A program made the position numbers and the translations under genes. A stretch of DNA of 60,000 nucleotides from Nymphaea colorata. Taxonomy: Eukaryota > Streptophyta > Magnoliopsida > Nymphaeales > Nymphaeaceae. Location: NCBI RefSeq assembly GCF_008831285.2, contig NC_045142.1:12354716-12414715 (forward strand). The letters are read 5' to 3'. Numbering within the stretch: position 1 is the stretch's first letter; each line of letters opens with the position of its first letter. Below are positions 10,176 to 20,900 of this stretch, one piece after another. Under the pieces are notes generated by a model. It saw only the letters and a program-made list of their open reading frames with translations, did not search any database and was not told where the DNA came from.

Positions 10176-11261
10176 CTGAAAACAAGAAAGCTGTTCTTTG
10201 GAAATCTGTGTCGTCCAAGTAGATATAACTACAGAGCTATTCAGTTCCTGAAGCTTCTGAACGGAAGCCAGTGCACGATTCTTGCCAATATCCTTCTCAG
10301 AGAAAAGAAAGTTACTAGACAAGTCCCATAGCTCAACCGATCCTTCATCATGCAAAGTGACAGACTTCACACCAGCTAGTATGAGGTTTTTGGCTGCATT
10401 AAACCAATAAACTAGTAAGAATAGATCATTTCCTGCATGCTTAAGGCATTAAACAACACAACGATGTTTAGCTAAAAATCAGTTCAAACGAGAATTCATC
10501 TCAACATATTCGTCAGCATTACATCACCCAATCTTCCTCCAATGACACATGCATTTGAAATAATTAAAAATGCAATATTAATTATACAGAATTCGTTAAA
10601 CTATTAACACTATCAGGTTAGAAATATAAATGACGCCAAGCAGGCAAATACTTTTAGAATAGTAAACGAAGTTCAAAGAAGTTGCATGACCCGTGCCGCT
10701 CACAATAATGTAAGAAGTTATGCACTTTTCAACCAAAACTTCCCCTGAACAATCATATACCACATCAAGGAAGACCAATAATGTTACCGGAATGCCCAAA
10801 GTTGAGACCACAATTATGTATCATCATATAGGATCCAGTTCATAAATCCAAGACAACAGAAACACAACGTCCGGCAATTAACACCAAGGGAGCGACAAAA
10901 ATAAAATATCTGCAAGTTTGGCCTGTTCAGCCACCAAAAAATGGAGGAAATTTGAGCAATAAAATATCAGAGGAGAAATCCAGGACGTACCCACTTCAGC
11001 ACCAAGGCCCTGCATCCCAGAAACGAGGACATTAGACGCGGCAAGCCTGCGCATAGTCTCCCGCCCATAGACAGCGAGTTGCCTGCTGTGCAGATCCTCG
11101 TCGATCTCCGGTGGGTTCCCATCATCGAAGGCCATCGTCTCCAGTCTGTTGTTGCTGCTGCTGTTGTTGTTCGCCGTGGCGATCAAGAAGTCAATCCGCG
11201 GTTTCTTCAGCAAACTTTCCGTTTCAACGTCGGTTCCGACAACCTTCCTTTTAGGAAGCAT
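10176..11261 (-). CDS. UBA1: Ubiquitin-activating enzyme E1, N-terminal exons only (partial)
   Basis: E1 activates ubiquitin with ATP and passes it as a thioester to E2 enzymes in the cytosol and nucleus. Exon 1 codes from the ATG at 11259-11261 (MLPKRK) to 10991, exon 2 from 10393 to 10176, with a 597-bp GT-AG intron; the join is in phase and gives 163 residues. Visible signatures are a basic N-terminus (KKPRID), [29 protein letters not shown] across the splice, then [19 protein letters not shown] and KEQLSCFQ, all diagnostic of the E1 inactive adenylation domain. Plant E1 is about 1,080 residues, so about 85% is missing. Exon 2 ends CAG followed by GCAAGT, a GC-type donor. No later exon occurs down to base 1, so the gene is either truncated or has an intron longer than 10 kb. 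Confidence 0.85.
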
Positions 11262-11274
11262 ATAGTGCAATAAA

Positions 11275-11507
11275 CTGCTCAAAAACCCACTACGAAAAGC
11301 AGTCACCAATACTACTCCAACGAAAAAGCCAACACCTAAACCCAAACCCAATCTCCCAACCCCAAGGCTTTCCTGATAGATAAATCTCTGAAAACCATCA
11401 AAGGTCGATCCTCGGGGACCCATCGCAAGATGCCAGGGTCTAAATTTATGGGGCTTTGAGATGGGAAAGCTGAAAAAAGAGACACGGAATAAAGAGAAAT
11501 GCTTACC
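11275..11507 (-). other. Putative 5'-UTR intron of the E1 gene
   Basis: On the minus strand CTG/GTAAGC (donor at 11506-11505) and GAGCAG/TTTATTG (acceptor ending at 11275) bound 232 nt that end 13 nt before the MLPKRK start codon. Without splicing, the frame stays open upstream to an ATG at 11423 and adds 54 residues including a hydrophobic segment ([13 protein letters not shown]). I favour the leader-intron reading because E1 is soluble, but an N-terminally extended form cannot be excluded. Confidence 0.45.
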
Positions 11508-11650
11508 AGGGTTGCTTTGGAAGAGTGGTGCGGAAAGGAATCGGGTTCCGCGGCCGGATGAGGTGAGCGGGTATCTGATTTAACAATGAGGATGATAGCC
11601 GGAGGTGTTGGTGTCGGTGGTGGCTCTAGGGTTTAACCCTGATGCTCTCA

Positions 11651-11652
<2 letters not shown>
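11508..11652 (-). promoter_or_regulatory. E1 5' leader and proximal promoter region
   Basis: GC-richer DNA upstream of the E1 start. It has no TATA box that I trust, which together with the adjacent polypyrimidine (TC on the sense strand) repeat fits a housekeeping promoter. Confidence 0.35.

Positions 11653-11695
<43 letters not shown>
11653..11695. repeat. (GA)n microsatellite upstream of E1
   Basis: About 21 GA repeats, with a second short GA run near 11730-11743. On the E1 sense strand this is a CT tract of the sort common in plant core promoters. Confidence 0.95.
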
Positions 11696-11696
<1 letters not shown>

Positions 11697-12120
11697 ACGT
11701 CGACAGGGAATGCACTTCGAGCAATACGCGAGAGAGAGAGAGAGAAGGGAAGGTGGTCAGTCTGTTTTCATCACTATCACTTTATAAAGTGGACCTTAGT
11801 CCTTGCACCATGTTTGGATGGACTCAAAGCTGCCGTTTAAAGGCATGGTAGTAAAATACCTAGCATAAAATGTCAGGTATTTAATACTAAGCATATATGG
11901 GATAGAAATAAAAGTTTCATGTTTCAAAACCTACGCAGGTATTTTTGTTCGAGGCAATATATTTTTCATGTTTGATATATGAGGTATTAAAATACTATGC
12001 TTCCATTTGACTATTTGAAGAAAATGACCTTTCCATGCCCTGTGATTAACGATTGTCCACCTCAATTAAACACTCATTAGTGGAAACTAGAGAAATATGT
12101 TTTCTTTTTGTCATTGGTTG

Positions 12121-12547
12121 TGGGACTGCACAATTAGTCGACTTGAACTCGCTCTTCAAAACTCGACTTGAACTAGACTCATTTATAAATGAATCAAGCT
12201 CGAGTTCAAATATATGTTAGAAATGTTAAATGAGTGGAGTTCAAGTTGTAAGAACTTGACTCATTTAAACTCAACTCAGTTCGACTATATAATGAATAAT
12301 GAATTATAATGAAAGAATCATTAAACGAGTAGCAAGTAAATGATTTAATCGAGTAACAAGTCAAAAGAAACAAGACATGCTTATCATAAACGAGTTAAAC
12401 GAAATGAGTTTGAGCTTCATGTTGTATCCGTGAGTTGAGTTCGACCATGTTCTATCGAGCTCAACTTGAGTTCGAGCTCGAACTTTATGAGTTGAGTCAA
12501 GCTCTAGCTAGCTCAACTCGAGCACAACTCAGCTTGTGTGTAACCTA
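12121..12547. mobile_element. TCGAG-rich hAT-type MITE, copy 1 (decayed)
   Basis: The left end TGGGACTGCACAA resembles the end TAGGGCTGCACAA of the intact copy at 34174-34932 (seen in reverse). The right end TAACCTA is an imperfect inverse. The interior is built of CTCGAG, TTCGAGCTC and GAGTTCGA words. The flanks ATTGGTTG (12113-12120) and GTTGGCTG (12548-12555) agree at 6 of 8 bases, consistent with an eroded 8-bp duplication. Confidence 0.6.
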
Positions 12548-12555
12548 GTTGGCTG

Positions 12556-12900
12556 TATATTTAAGAAACTGTCGTCAACAAGGTAGGTACATCGTCCACA
12601 ATGCATTAGATAGTTGATTAGTAGCGCCTAATGGGGGTTTAGATGAGTCTGGTTGTATTTATGCAGATTGAAGTAATTGGAAGAGTATTTGTTGGTAGGG
12701 ATGGTCTACTTGTTTCAGCAAGTTAGGCCGCAACCAAGTGATGGAGATGCGATGTGGTGTCTCCTTATGAGTGACATTCACGATGGCCAAGCAAGCATAA
12801 TGCAAATCATATGGTGGATAGGAGTTTCAAAACAAAGATTTTGTCGAACAATGGCCCTGACCCCTATTCGTGCATCTCGTAACTGTAAGGGGACCCACTT
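12556..12900. other. Spacer, no gene recognised
   Basis: A 75-residue open frame at 12677-12904 has no motif that I recognise. Confidence 0.4.
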
Positions 12901-13290
12901 ATAGTTACGGGAATTAAATTAGAGATACTGATTTCTAAGTAAAAAGATTTTCTTCAATTAAGATTTTGATTAACATATTGACAATCTCTCATAGAATATA
13001 ACCGAAAACTGGCAAATCAGGAAACCCTAAGAGGTGATATATAAAGGCCCAACTAATCTTAAACTTAGGGTTAATCGTGAGATTAACCTTGTCGGTGCTT
13101 CCTAGAAGCAAACCCATGAATAACCTATCTCTGCTTATGTTTTTCTCCTCTTCTTCCTTTTTCAGTTGGTATTACTGATGCCTCTTCATGCACAGACTGG
13201 AGATGTCGTTGGTGAACGTGCTGCACAGACAAAGAGACAATCATAGACGTGTTCCACTTCCAAACATTCATCATTGGTATCAAAACCTTG
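12900..13290 (+). mobile_element. Possible copia-type LTR remnant with primer-binding site
   Basis: A TATA-like GATATATAAAGG near 13037 is followed by CT-rich leader sequence and TTGGTATCAAAACC near 13274. That resembles the initiator-Met tRNA primer-binding site (TGGTATCA-GAGC type) found just inside copia 5' LTRs. No downstream gag can be read and the left boundary is unknown. Confidence 0.35.
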
Positions 13291-13950
13291 TTCTTCAAAC
13301 TCAAGTAAGTTTGTTCAGACTTCGGTGGTGCCTGTGATGTTTATAATGAACATTGCCTACACATGCATGTATATCACCAATTAATCATGCTAACTTTTTA
13401 AAGATTATGCCTACTGAATATGAAAGCATGCTAGATTATGCTAAACCGAATATATGAAGCATGCTAGTTTGAATAGAAATAATTTTTTTTTCTCAGGCTC
13501 AAACGTATTAGGTTATGCTCTTTTCTAGAAGATATACCACTGTATCCTTGAGATCTAAGGAGTCGGAGAACAAAGTTGAGCTCTGAACCTGAGCTTGAAG
13601 TCTGTCGAGAATTATGATAGCGGATTCCAAAAAGAAAACAATGATAACAACAAGAAATTAGAAAGGTTACACATGCAAGACAGAGAGAATAGTTTGCCTC
13701 CAAGGAGTTGCTTGCGTTTGAGCCTCTAAGAACCATGTTGTTTTTTCTTTAATCGGACCTTCTGACACAACCAGAGAATCACTTCAACTCTTGTCCCAGC
13801 AAACCCGTGAGAGCGTGGACTACCAATAACACCTTGTTCGAAATTCTCCTTCCTATGGCCGTGCAAGAAAGCTTTAGAGATTTTCTATTTAGAACCAAGA
13901 GCTACTCTTGAGTGCATCAGGAGTATGAGCAAGTGAAATAAATGTCATTT
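13291..13950. other. Spacer, no gene recognised
   Basis: The minus-strand 90-residue frame (13464-13736) shows no recognisable domain. Confidence 0.4.
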
Positions 13951-15616
13951 CTTTATTTATTTTCAAAAATATGCTTGTTATATTGCTTTATTCACTATTT
14001 ATGATTGACATTATTCTTCTGTGTGATATATTAAGCTTCTTTAATGAATGAGCAAATGCTCGGTGAGAATGAGTATTTGGGATTTGAGATTTTCTAATTT
14101 TATTGTTGATTTTTTAGGTTGGGATTTGTCCAACCCAGAAAAACCATTCACGAATTTATACATGTTAAAGTGCATCTTCATGTCATTCACTCGCTTAGTT
14201 TCTTTTTTAATCACCCATTTAGGGACCCCAATGAGTGCTTTTCTACGTTGCTCTTCATTTCATGTACGTTTGATTTTCTTCCAAACCCAACAGTGGAAAA
14301 AATATATTCTTTTGTAGCAAACAAACTAATAATACTTTTCGTGTTCACATACAAAAATATTTAGAATCATATTTTCTAAAAGGTTTTCGAAAGCAAAAAA
14401 ACCTCCTCTAAATAAAAATGGAGGATTAAATACCTTGAATATAGATGAGTCTCCTCCTTTGAATGATCTTAGGATCACCTCGGATGAAGTTTCAAGATGA
14501 TGAAAATATCCCTTCAGGAGGTCTCCTTGTGCTCTCTTGAAGAGTTTGAACTTGGAGAACATTGCTCTTAAGGTTGGAGAAGAAGAAGAAAGGTAGAAGA
14601 GAAAAATGGAAAGAGGGAGCTTAAAAAAAATCTAGATTTCAAGTAAAGAAGCAATGGAGGATTCCAAAGGGTTAGCTCATGCACAAGAGAGAAGATTGTG
14701 GGATTATTTATAGGGAGTTTTGGAGCCAAAACTCAAAATTTGAAAATTTTTGAATTTAACAAGACTTTCATGCGAATTTCAAGTATTTTTAAACAATTTT
14801 ATTTTTTTTAAATAAGATTTGACTAAGTGGGATTTGCCACTAGCCCTACAAACATCCCTTTGGGGTGTGGGTAGGGCTAATGCCCACCCAGTCAGGCTAA
14901 AACCACCCCAAGGGGTAGTTTAACACTAAAAGGGGGGGGGGGGTCTCGGTGTGTGTTTGCGTGACCGCGGGATCGTGCGGCACCGTCGCGTGTGCCGGCG
15001 TGCGCTTCTTTTTTTTTAAAAAAAAAGATAAAACGAAATGAAATCAAATAAAATGCATAAATAATAAAATAAATAAAGGTTGTTTATATAAGAAGCATAA
15101 AACATTTTTTATTTAAAATGTCTAAAAAAATTACTTTTGCTACAAATGGGCAGTCGAATCCATTTTGAGTGACTCTAGGCTCGTTCTAGAGCTGGATTGG
15201 GTTCAATTGGTCGTCGATGCCTTCTAGGGAGTGGTTCAGGCTCAAAAATATAATTTTGCTGTGAGGACAATACATAAAACAAAGGGAAGGTTTGTGTGCC
15301 CACATGCGATGCCTGATAGCATCAAATTTTGTCTTTTTGGCATCGGCTTTGGGATTTGAGTTTGAATTCCCCGATTTGGATCTAATTCAGATCCGAAAGT
15401 TGGATTTAGGATTTAATTCTCGCATCTAAAGTTTTGAATTTGAATTTTGTGTTTAGGTTCATACAAGGGTTTAGAAATTCATTTTGAATTGAATAGTCAC
15501 AAATTTATTCTGGGTCTAGTATTGGGCTTAAAGCCCAAAATTAAAATCCAAATGAAGTAATTGAGATTTAGCAAAAATGAAGTACAACCCTTTTTGGAAA
15601 AAATTGGGGTGATAAC
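13950..15616 (-). repeat. LTR-like sequence, minus orientation
   Basis: Read on the minus strand it starts TGTTATCACCCCAATTTTTT (15616 downward), like the TGTTAACACCCC start at 25915. It carries a TATAAATA box (14705-14712) and then a CT-rich leader with an AAGAAGAAG-type purine run. These are features of large Ty3/gypsy LTRs. No primer-binding site or gag follows that I can identify. A poly-G tract lies at about 14932-14943. Confidence 0.35.
14705..14712 (-). promoter_or_regulatory. TATA box in the minus-strand LTR-like sequence
   Basis: TATAAATA on the minus strand, about 100 bp before a CT-rich region, is placed as in plant retrotransposon promoters. Confidence 0.35.
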
Positions 15617-16705
15617 AATAATGCAACTGCAAGATTTGTTTTACGATATACTCAAATAATGTGGTTACAAGGATGCAATAAGTACTCAAACAAATTTAAT
15701 GCGATAATAACACAATATGGATTGGTTTTATGATAAAGTGTGTTTACTAAGAGACGATAAACTATCAAAAAAACAAAATCGTGATAATAAATGACATGAT
15801 TTGTGTACGAGAGAATGAAATAACATGTTTACAAGAAGGTGATAGGTAATCAGACAAAAAAGTTGTATGATATCACAACGTCAGGATTGGTTTTACAATA
15901 CGTTGAAATAAATTCATCTTTACGAGGACGTGATAAGCACTCAGACAAAATTAATGTGACAACGACATTGTATGGATTGTTTTATGATAGAATGATAAAT
16001 AAATGTGTTTACAAAGAGGCGATAAGCACTCAGATAAAAATTAATGCGACATGGACATTGTATGGACTGGTTTTACAATAGAATGATAAATAAGCATGCT
16101 TACAAGGAAGTGAAAAGCACTCGAGTAAAACATAATGTGACAACGCCATTATATAGACTAGTTTTACGATAAAAAGACATTTACTAAAATGCGATATTTA
16201 CTCCGACAAAAGAGACTGCGGTAATCAATGGTGTGACTGTTGTATGAGTGGGAAAGAAATAATATGTTTACAAGGAGGCAATAGGTAATCAGACAAAAAA
16301 TTGTGTGATAACAAACTACACAAATTGTTTTATGATATGCTCAAATAAAATTGTGTTTACAAGGATGCGATAAGCACTCGAAAAAAACATAATATGAGAA
16401 CACCATTGTATGGATTGGTTTTACGATAAAAAAACATTTACTAAAAGGTGATAAGCACTCAGACAAAATATAATAAGATAATCAAAGACAAGATGGTTGT
16501 ACGAGAGAGAATGAAATAACAATGCATTTACAAGGAGGCGATAGGTAATCTAACTAAAAATCATGTGATAAGGCAACTGCAGGATTCATTTTACAACACA
16601 CTTAAATAAAATCGTGTTTAGAAGGATGCGATAACAACATTGTATGGACTGGTTTTATAATATAATGACAAATAAACACTCTTACAAGAAGGTTTGATGA
16701 CAATA
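15605..16705. repeat. Degenerate satellite array with A-B-C higher-order structure
   Basis: Twelve recognisable monomers of 80-92 bp, nearly all opening TTTACAAGGAGGCGATA or a variant. Class A continues GGTAATCAGAC and ends in CTCAAATAAA. Class B continues AGCACTCAGAC and contains CATTGTATGGATTGGTTTTA. Class C opens TTTACTAAAAG and ends GAGAGAATGAAATAAC. Starts: B 15663, C 15743, A 15828, B 15919, B 16008, B 16099, C 16180, A 16267, B 16356, C 16437, A 16527, B 16617 (truncated). The order is A-B-C with one A-B-B-B-C expansion. The A-to-A distance is 260 bp for a plain trimer and 439 bp for the expanded unit. Confidence 0.9.
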
Positions 16706-17990
16706 ATGGTTTTACAATGGATTAAAATAAACATTATTAATAAAATTGACTTCTTATTGGTCATTCTTATACACAAAAGCATATTCTTTATAGTCATTAA
16801 AATATATAATTATTCTCGATCATCTTATACATGCCGTGACAAATTATGATTCAAATCATCAAATTTTCTGAGTCAAATCAGTAACATGATCAATAAGCAA
16901 GTTTATTTTTGTGACCAATCTCTCTTCCATAGGTCATAGGCGGGTTTGGGCATTGGGATGCAGTCTCTTCATGGTCCTGGCGTCTTTTGCTTCAAGCGTC
17001 TTTTGCTTCAAATCTCCCTACCCATATGATCCTAGCACCGTTCAATGCGGATCTCCCCCTGACAGCATCCTCTGCTCAAGATGATGATGATGTTGTTGCT
17101 GTGGAGGGTGATCCAAGATGGGTCATATCTAAACACATTTCAGATACCCAATAATGCACTGCATTCTAACACTACTCGTGGTACTCTGGTACAAACCCAT
17201 GTCCATCGTAAACAATGGCCATTTCACCACCACACTAGTTTTGGAGCTCTTTATGAAAAAAACACCTGCCAATCAACTCCAGCCTAAAAGCACTTTTGTT
17301 GCTTAATCTCTTGTAGGGCTGGGGTGGCTGCATAATCGACTATTCAACACCATGTTACATTTTTACTTTGTTCATGTAGCACAACCACATGCCTCTGCAT
17401 GACAGCTCAAAACTATTCATGATAATCCAATCTTGGTTGGCACCACCAATGTAAGGTCTAAAAAACACCTATAAAACAAGGAGTAATCATTGATACACAA
17501 GTTTTCGAGCGTTCTTATTGAACAATACATACCTAACCCATTTGAAGATTTGATACGATCAATTTAGATGATTATACTATGTTGTGTTTTTTAAGAGTAA
17601 TACCTGTGCATATAATGGAAGAGCATTCGGAAATGGATTCTCCATAGTGGGTCTAATAGAAGGTATGTGCTCCAACATCTAGAACTAGAGTTAAAATATA
17701 GATATAGATATTACAAGTTCATAGATAATATTTTTTACATATAAATTTACATGATGAAGATACTATCTATACCTGCAGCAACAACCAACATCCTCCCACA
17801 GATGAAATCCTATCTCGTTCCAACTAACTATACAATTGCACTAGCACGGCTACCCCCCACGCATAGTGGTGAATCTCATTCATATATTCTAAAAATTGGG
17901 CATACCGCTAGCTTATTCTTGAGCATGAATTAACTACTTATAGTGCAAAAAGAATGGATCCCAACATTCGAGCCCCCTCATTTTTTGATT
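16706..17990. other. Anonymous spacer
   Basis: No gene recognised. A 16-17 bp direct repeat (GGCGTCTTTTGCTTCAA twice) lies near 16979-17010. The 68-residue frame at 17081-17287 has no known motif. Confidence 0.4.
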
Positions 17991-20900
17991 ATTGGAAGGG
18001 GAAGAGAAAAAAATGAACATGACAAAACTGTTTCTTACTTGCTCCAAACCTCTTGTTCTTTCCTTTTTGGGTAGAGGGAAGGTGCTTCCCAGGGCTATGA
18101 ATCAAGTGTGGAGCTGGAGTGCTTGGTCAATTGCAAAGCAAGCCTTACCTAATCATCATTGCACCGCAACCCCTGTAGCCTATACGCGGAGAGTGAGAGT
18201 AAGTGTAAGCAAAGCTTATAAGACTTTGCTTTGACTTTGCTTGAAGTTGTGTGCTTACCTTTCAATTGCACAAAGCACACACTCACAAAGTGAAGGATGT
18301 CATGTCATGTCACATCATGGTTGAGCAAGCCTATTGAACAACTAGGCTAGGTGGGCCGGACATGAGCAAGGGACCAGAAAGAAAGCATTATACAGCCACA
18401 AAGGGGGGGGGGGGGTGGGGTGGAGGCTTCACCTACTCTTTCTACCAATTTGACAAAGGGGACTTGATGGAGGAGTACTAAGAGGGATGTCAAAAGGCGT
18501 TCTGGTCTAAAATATCCCATGTACACTCACAGAAGAAGATGTTCCAATTGCTCTATTTTCAGGAATGGAATGCGCATCTCCTTATGCATCATATCCTTGG
18601 CATTTTTTTCCATACGATTGTACATCCATACCATAATACATCCATCTATAGTATTGGCACACCCAAAGGAGGTGACAATTGACTTGCTAAGAGCCATGAC
18701 TCCTAGAGAAGGATTAGATAAACTCACAAAGCCTTGAAATTGGGAAGAAGGAACTTGACAACGGGCTAACCCATGGCTGACTACAAGCTTGGCTTGACCC
18801 TCGGCCATGGTCTGATCCTGGCTTGCAAGAATGGTAAGCAATTCCAATTTCCATCAAACCTTGATGAGTTCCCTTCCTGAAATCGATTCCAATTTCTCCA
18901 TTTCCGTAAGAGAGAAACAATTAGGGAACAAGCAAAGCCCACAAAGCACTCACAAAGTGAAAGGCTTATCCAGACTCTCTCTGATAGATCATCAGACAAG
19001 AAGGGAACTCACATTGATGAACAATTTTCATTGAATGGCATTCTTTATTATTTGTCCATGAACTCTCCTCGAAAAAGTAAGGCATTCCCAATGTCCTTTT
19101 ATACACTTGCGCATATAATTGCCCCTTAGGCACCAATGGACCAATGCCTTCTTCTATCACCCAAATTTGTTGATTCACAACGTCGAGTGCTTGCTTTTGA
19201 GATCTCATGACTTGACCAGTATTGAGATCTCGTGACTAGACCAGTATAGGTAGATTGGACCATTCTAACTATGACAACATTGTTTTTCTCATCAAAGATC
19301 ACAGCATTCACAACTTCAAATTGCTGAAGCACCTATTTTCGATTGACAACAAATAGTTTTATGTATAGATGAGTGATAGAGGTGCTCATTCATTTTTTTT
19401 TTTGAGAGCATGAATAGGGGAGCTCTAGTTGGTGATATTTTTGTGTTGTCATGTGACCTTCCACACTGGCATTTTTCCTTTGTCGATTCTCTCGGGCCCC
19501 ACATAATATTTCCCTGGGGAGAGGGAGAAGGGAGAAGCAGGGCTTGAAGAATGAGCCGTGCAAGGACGCAAGGATATAGCAAGTAAGCAGCAAGGTTCTC
19601 CCTTTAGGACCAACTACAACAAGCTCACTCTATTTGCTTGCAATATGTTGCCTATCAAAGTGGGCGAACACTGCCTAGTAACCGTATGTCTAAGGCTGCT
19701 TTTTTTATAGTTGCTAGTGGAATGCCAGCCTCACCAAACTCAAATTGTCGATCCTCATAGAATTGCTCCCTTTGATGGTTCAGTGCAGTTGGTGGCTTTC
19801 CTTCCTCTTTCCGCTAGTATTGATTATTAGGGTTAGAATGAGAAGAAAACTATGACCCAAGGCCAAGGCCTTCCACAAGAAGAAGCTTCACAAAGAGGCT
19901 GGGCTGTTCATTGACTTGACTTCACTTTACTTAAGATAGAAGATACGGGCCAGGGGGGCAGTCAGTGTGAAAGAGAGAGCAACGACATCCACTTGAGGCA
20001 AAAAATTCTATGTCAAAAGCATCAACTTCACATATAGAAAAAGAACTCTATGTGTGAGGGATCCTACTAAAATCTCAATATCTATAAAAAGTAAAGAGGA
20101 GAAGGCATGACCAGAAGACGTGTGAGATAAGTGAATTTATTCAATTGAGACTTGTTGGTCTGAGAAAAAAGGATTCCCTCAAAAAAAAAAAAGACTTCTT
20201 CCTACAAGAGAAGTGATAGTTCACTGTGGTTGGTTCTTTTCTTCCTTTGTTTACCAGTAGAAAGCATGGGAGAAACTACTTGTCATCATTTGTTCGCCTA
20301 CAGCTCACTAACCACCTTCTTTCTTTCCAAGCAGCAGCAAGTTACACCAACAAGTCTACTCTTGCAGAGCAAGTTATTGGAGTGCAGCCCATGCCTACCC
20401 ACATTCTTTTCCCCTTGACTCTCCCCGTATTGGTCACTCGGCTATGACATGAATGTCTTGCTCCCTTTTTCCTAGGGCCTCATGGTTGGAGGGGCGACTG
20501 ACTAGTGGGATAAGCTTATCATCCTAACACATGCTCGTTCCACCCCACTACTAAGGTGCCATTTGATTGACTAAAGTTTTGTGCTGCTCACCACTCCCCT
20601 CGGCCATGGATGCGGTCGAACAATCATTTCGTTATTTGCAGTTCAATACATTTCTATTATGTTACCTAGCTAAACCAGGCCCCCTCATCGAAGTCAACCA
20701 GCCCCACTCCCTCTTTTTCTACTTCTACCTATGCAGTGGTGGGCTCCGCCTTTATATTGCCGGCTAGGGTTTCCAGAGTGGGAACTCTTTCTCCCTTGCC
20801 TTGTGGAATCTTCTTTTTCTGATTGAAGCAAGTCACTAGTATTGAGGCCAGATAGAAGGTTTTTTCTTCTTTCACCAACGACAAAGGCAAAGAAAATGAC

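Noticed and set aside
11486-11506. A 37-nt intron in the E1 leader (GTAAGC to TTTTTTCAG)
   Set aside because: Too short for plant splicing; the acceptor at 11275 gives a normal 232-nt intron.
15605-16705. CRISPR-like array
   Set aside because: Repeats are long, diverged and contiguous without unique spacers; this is a plant satellite.
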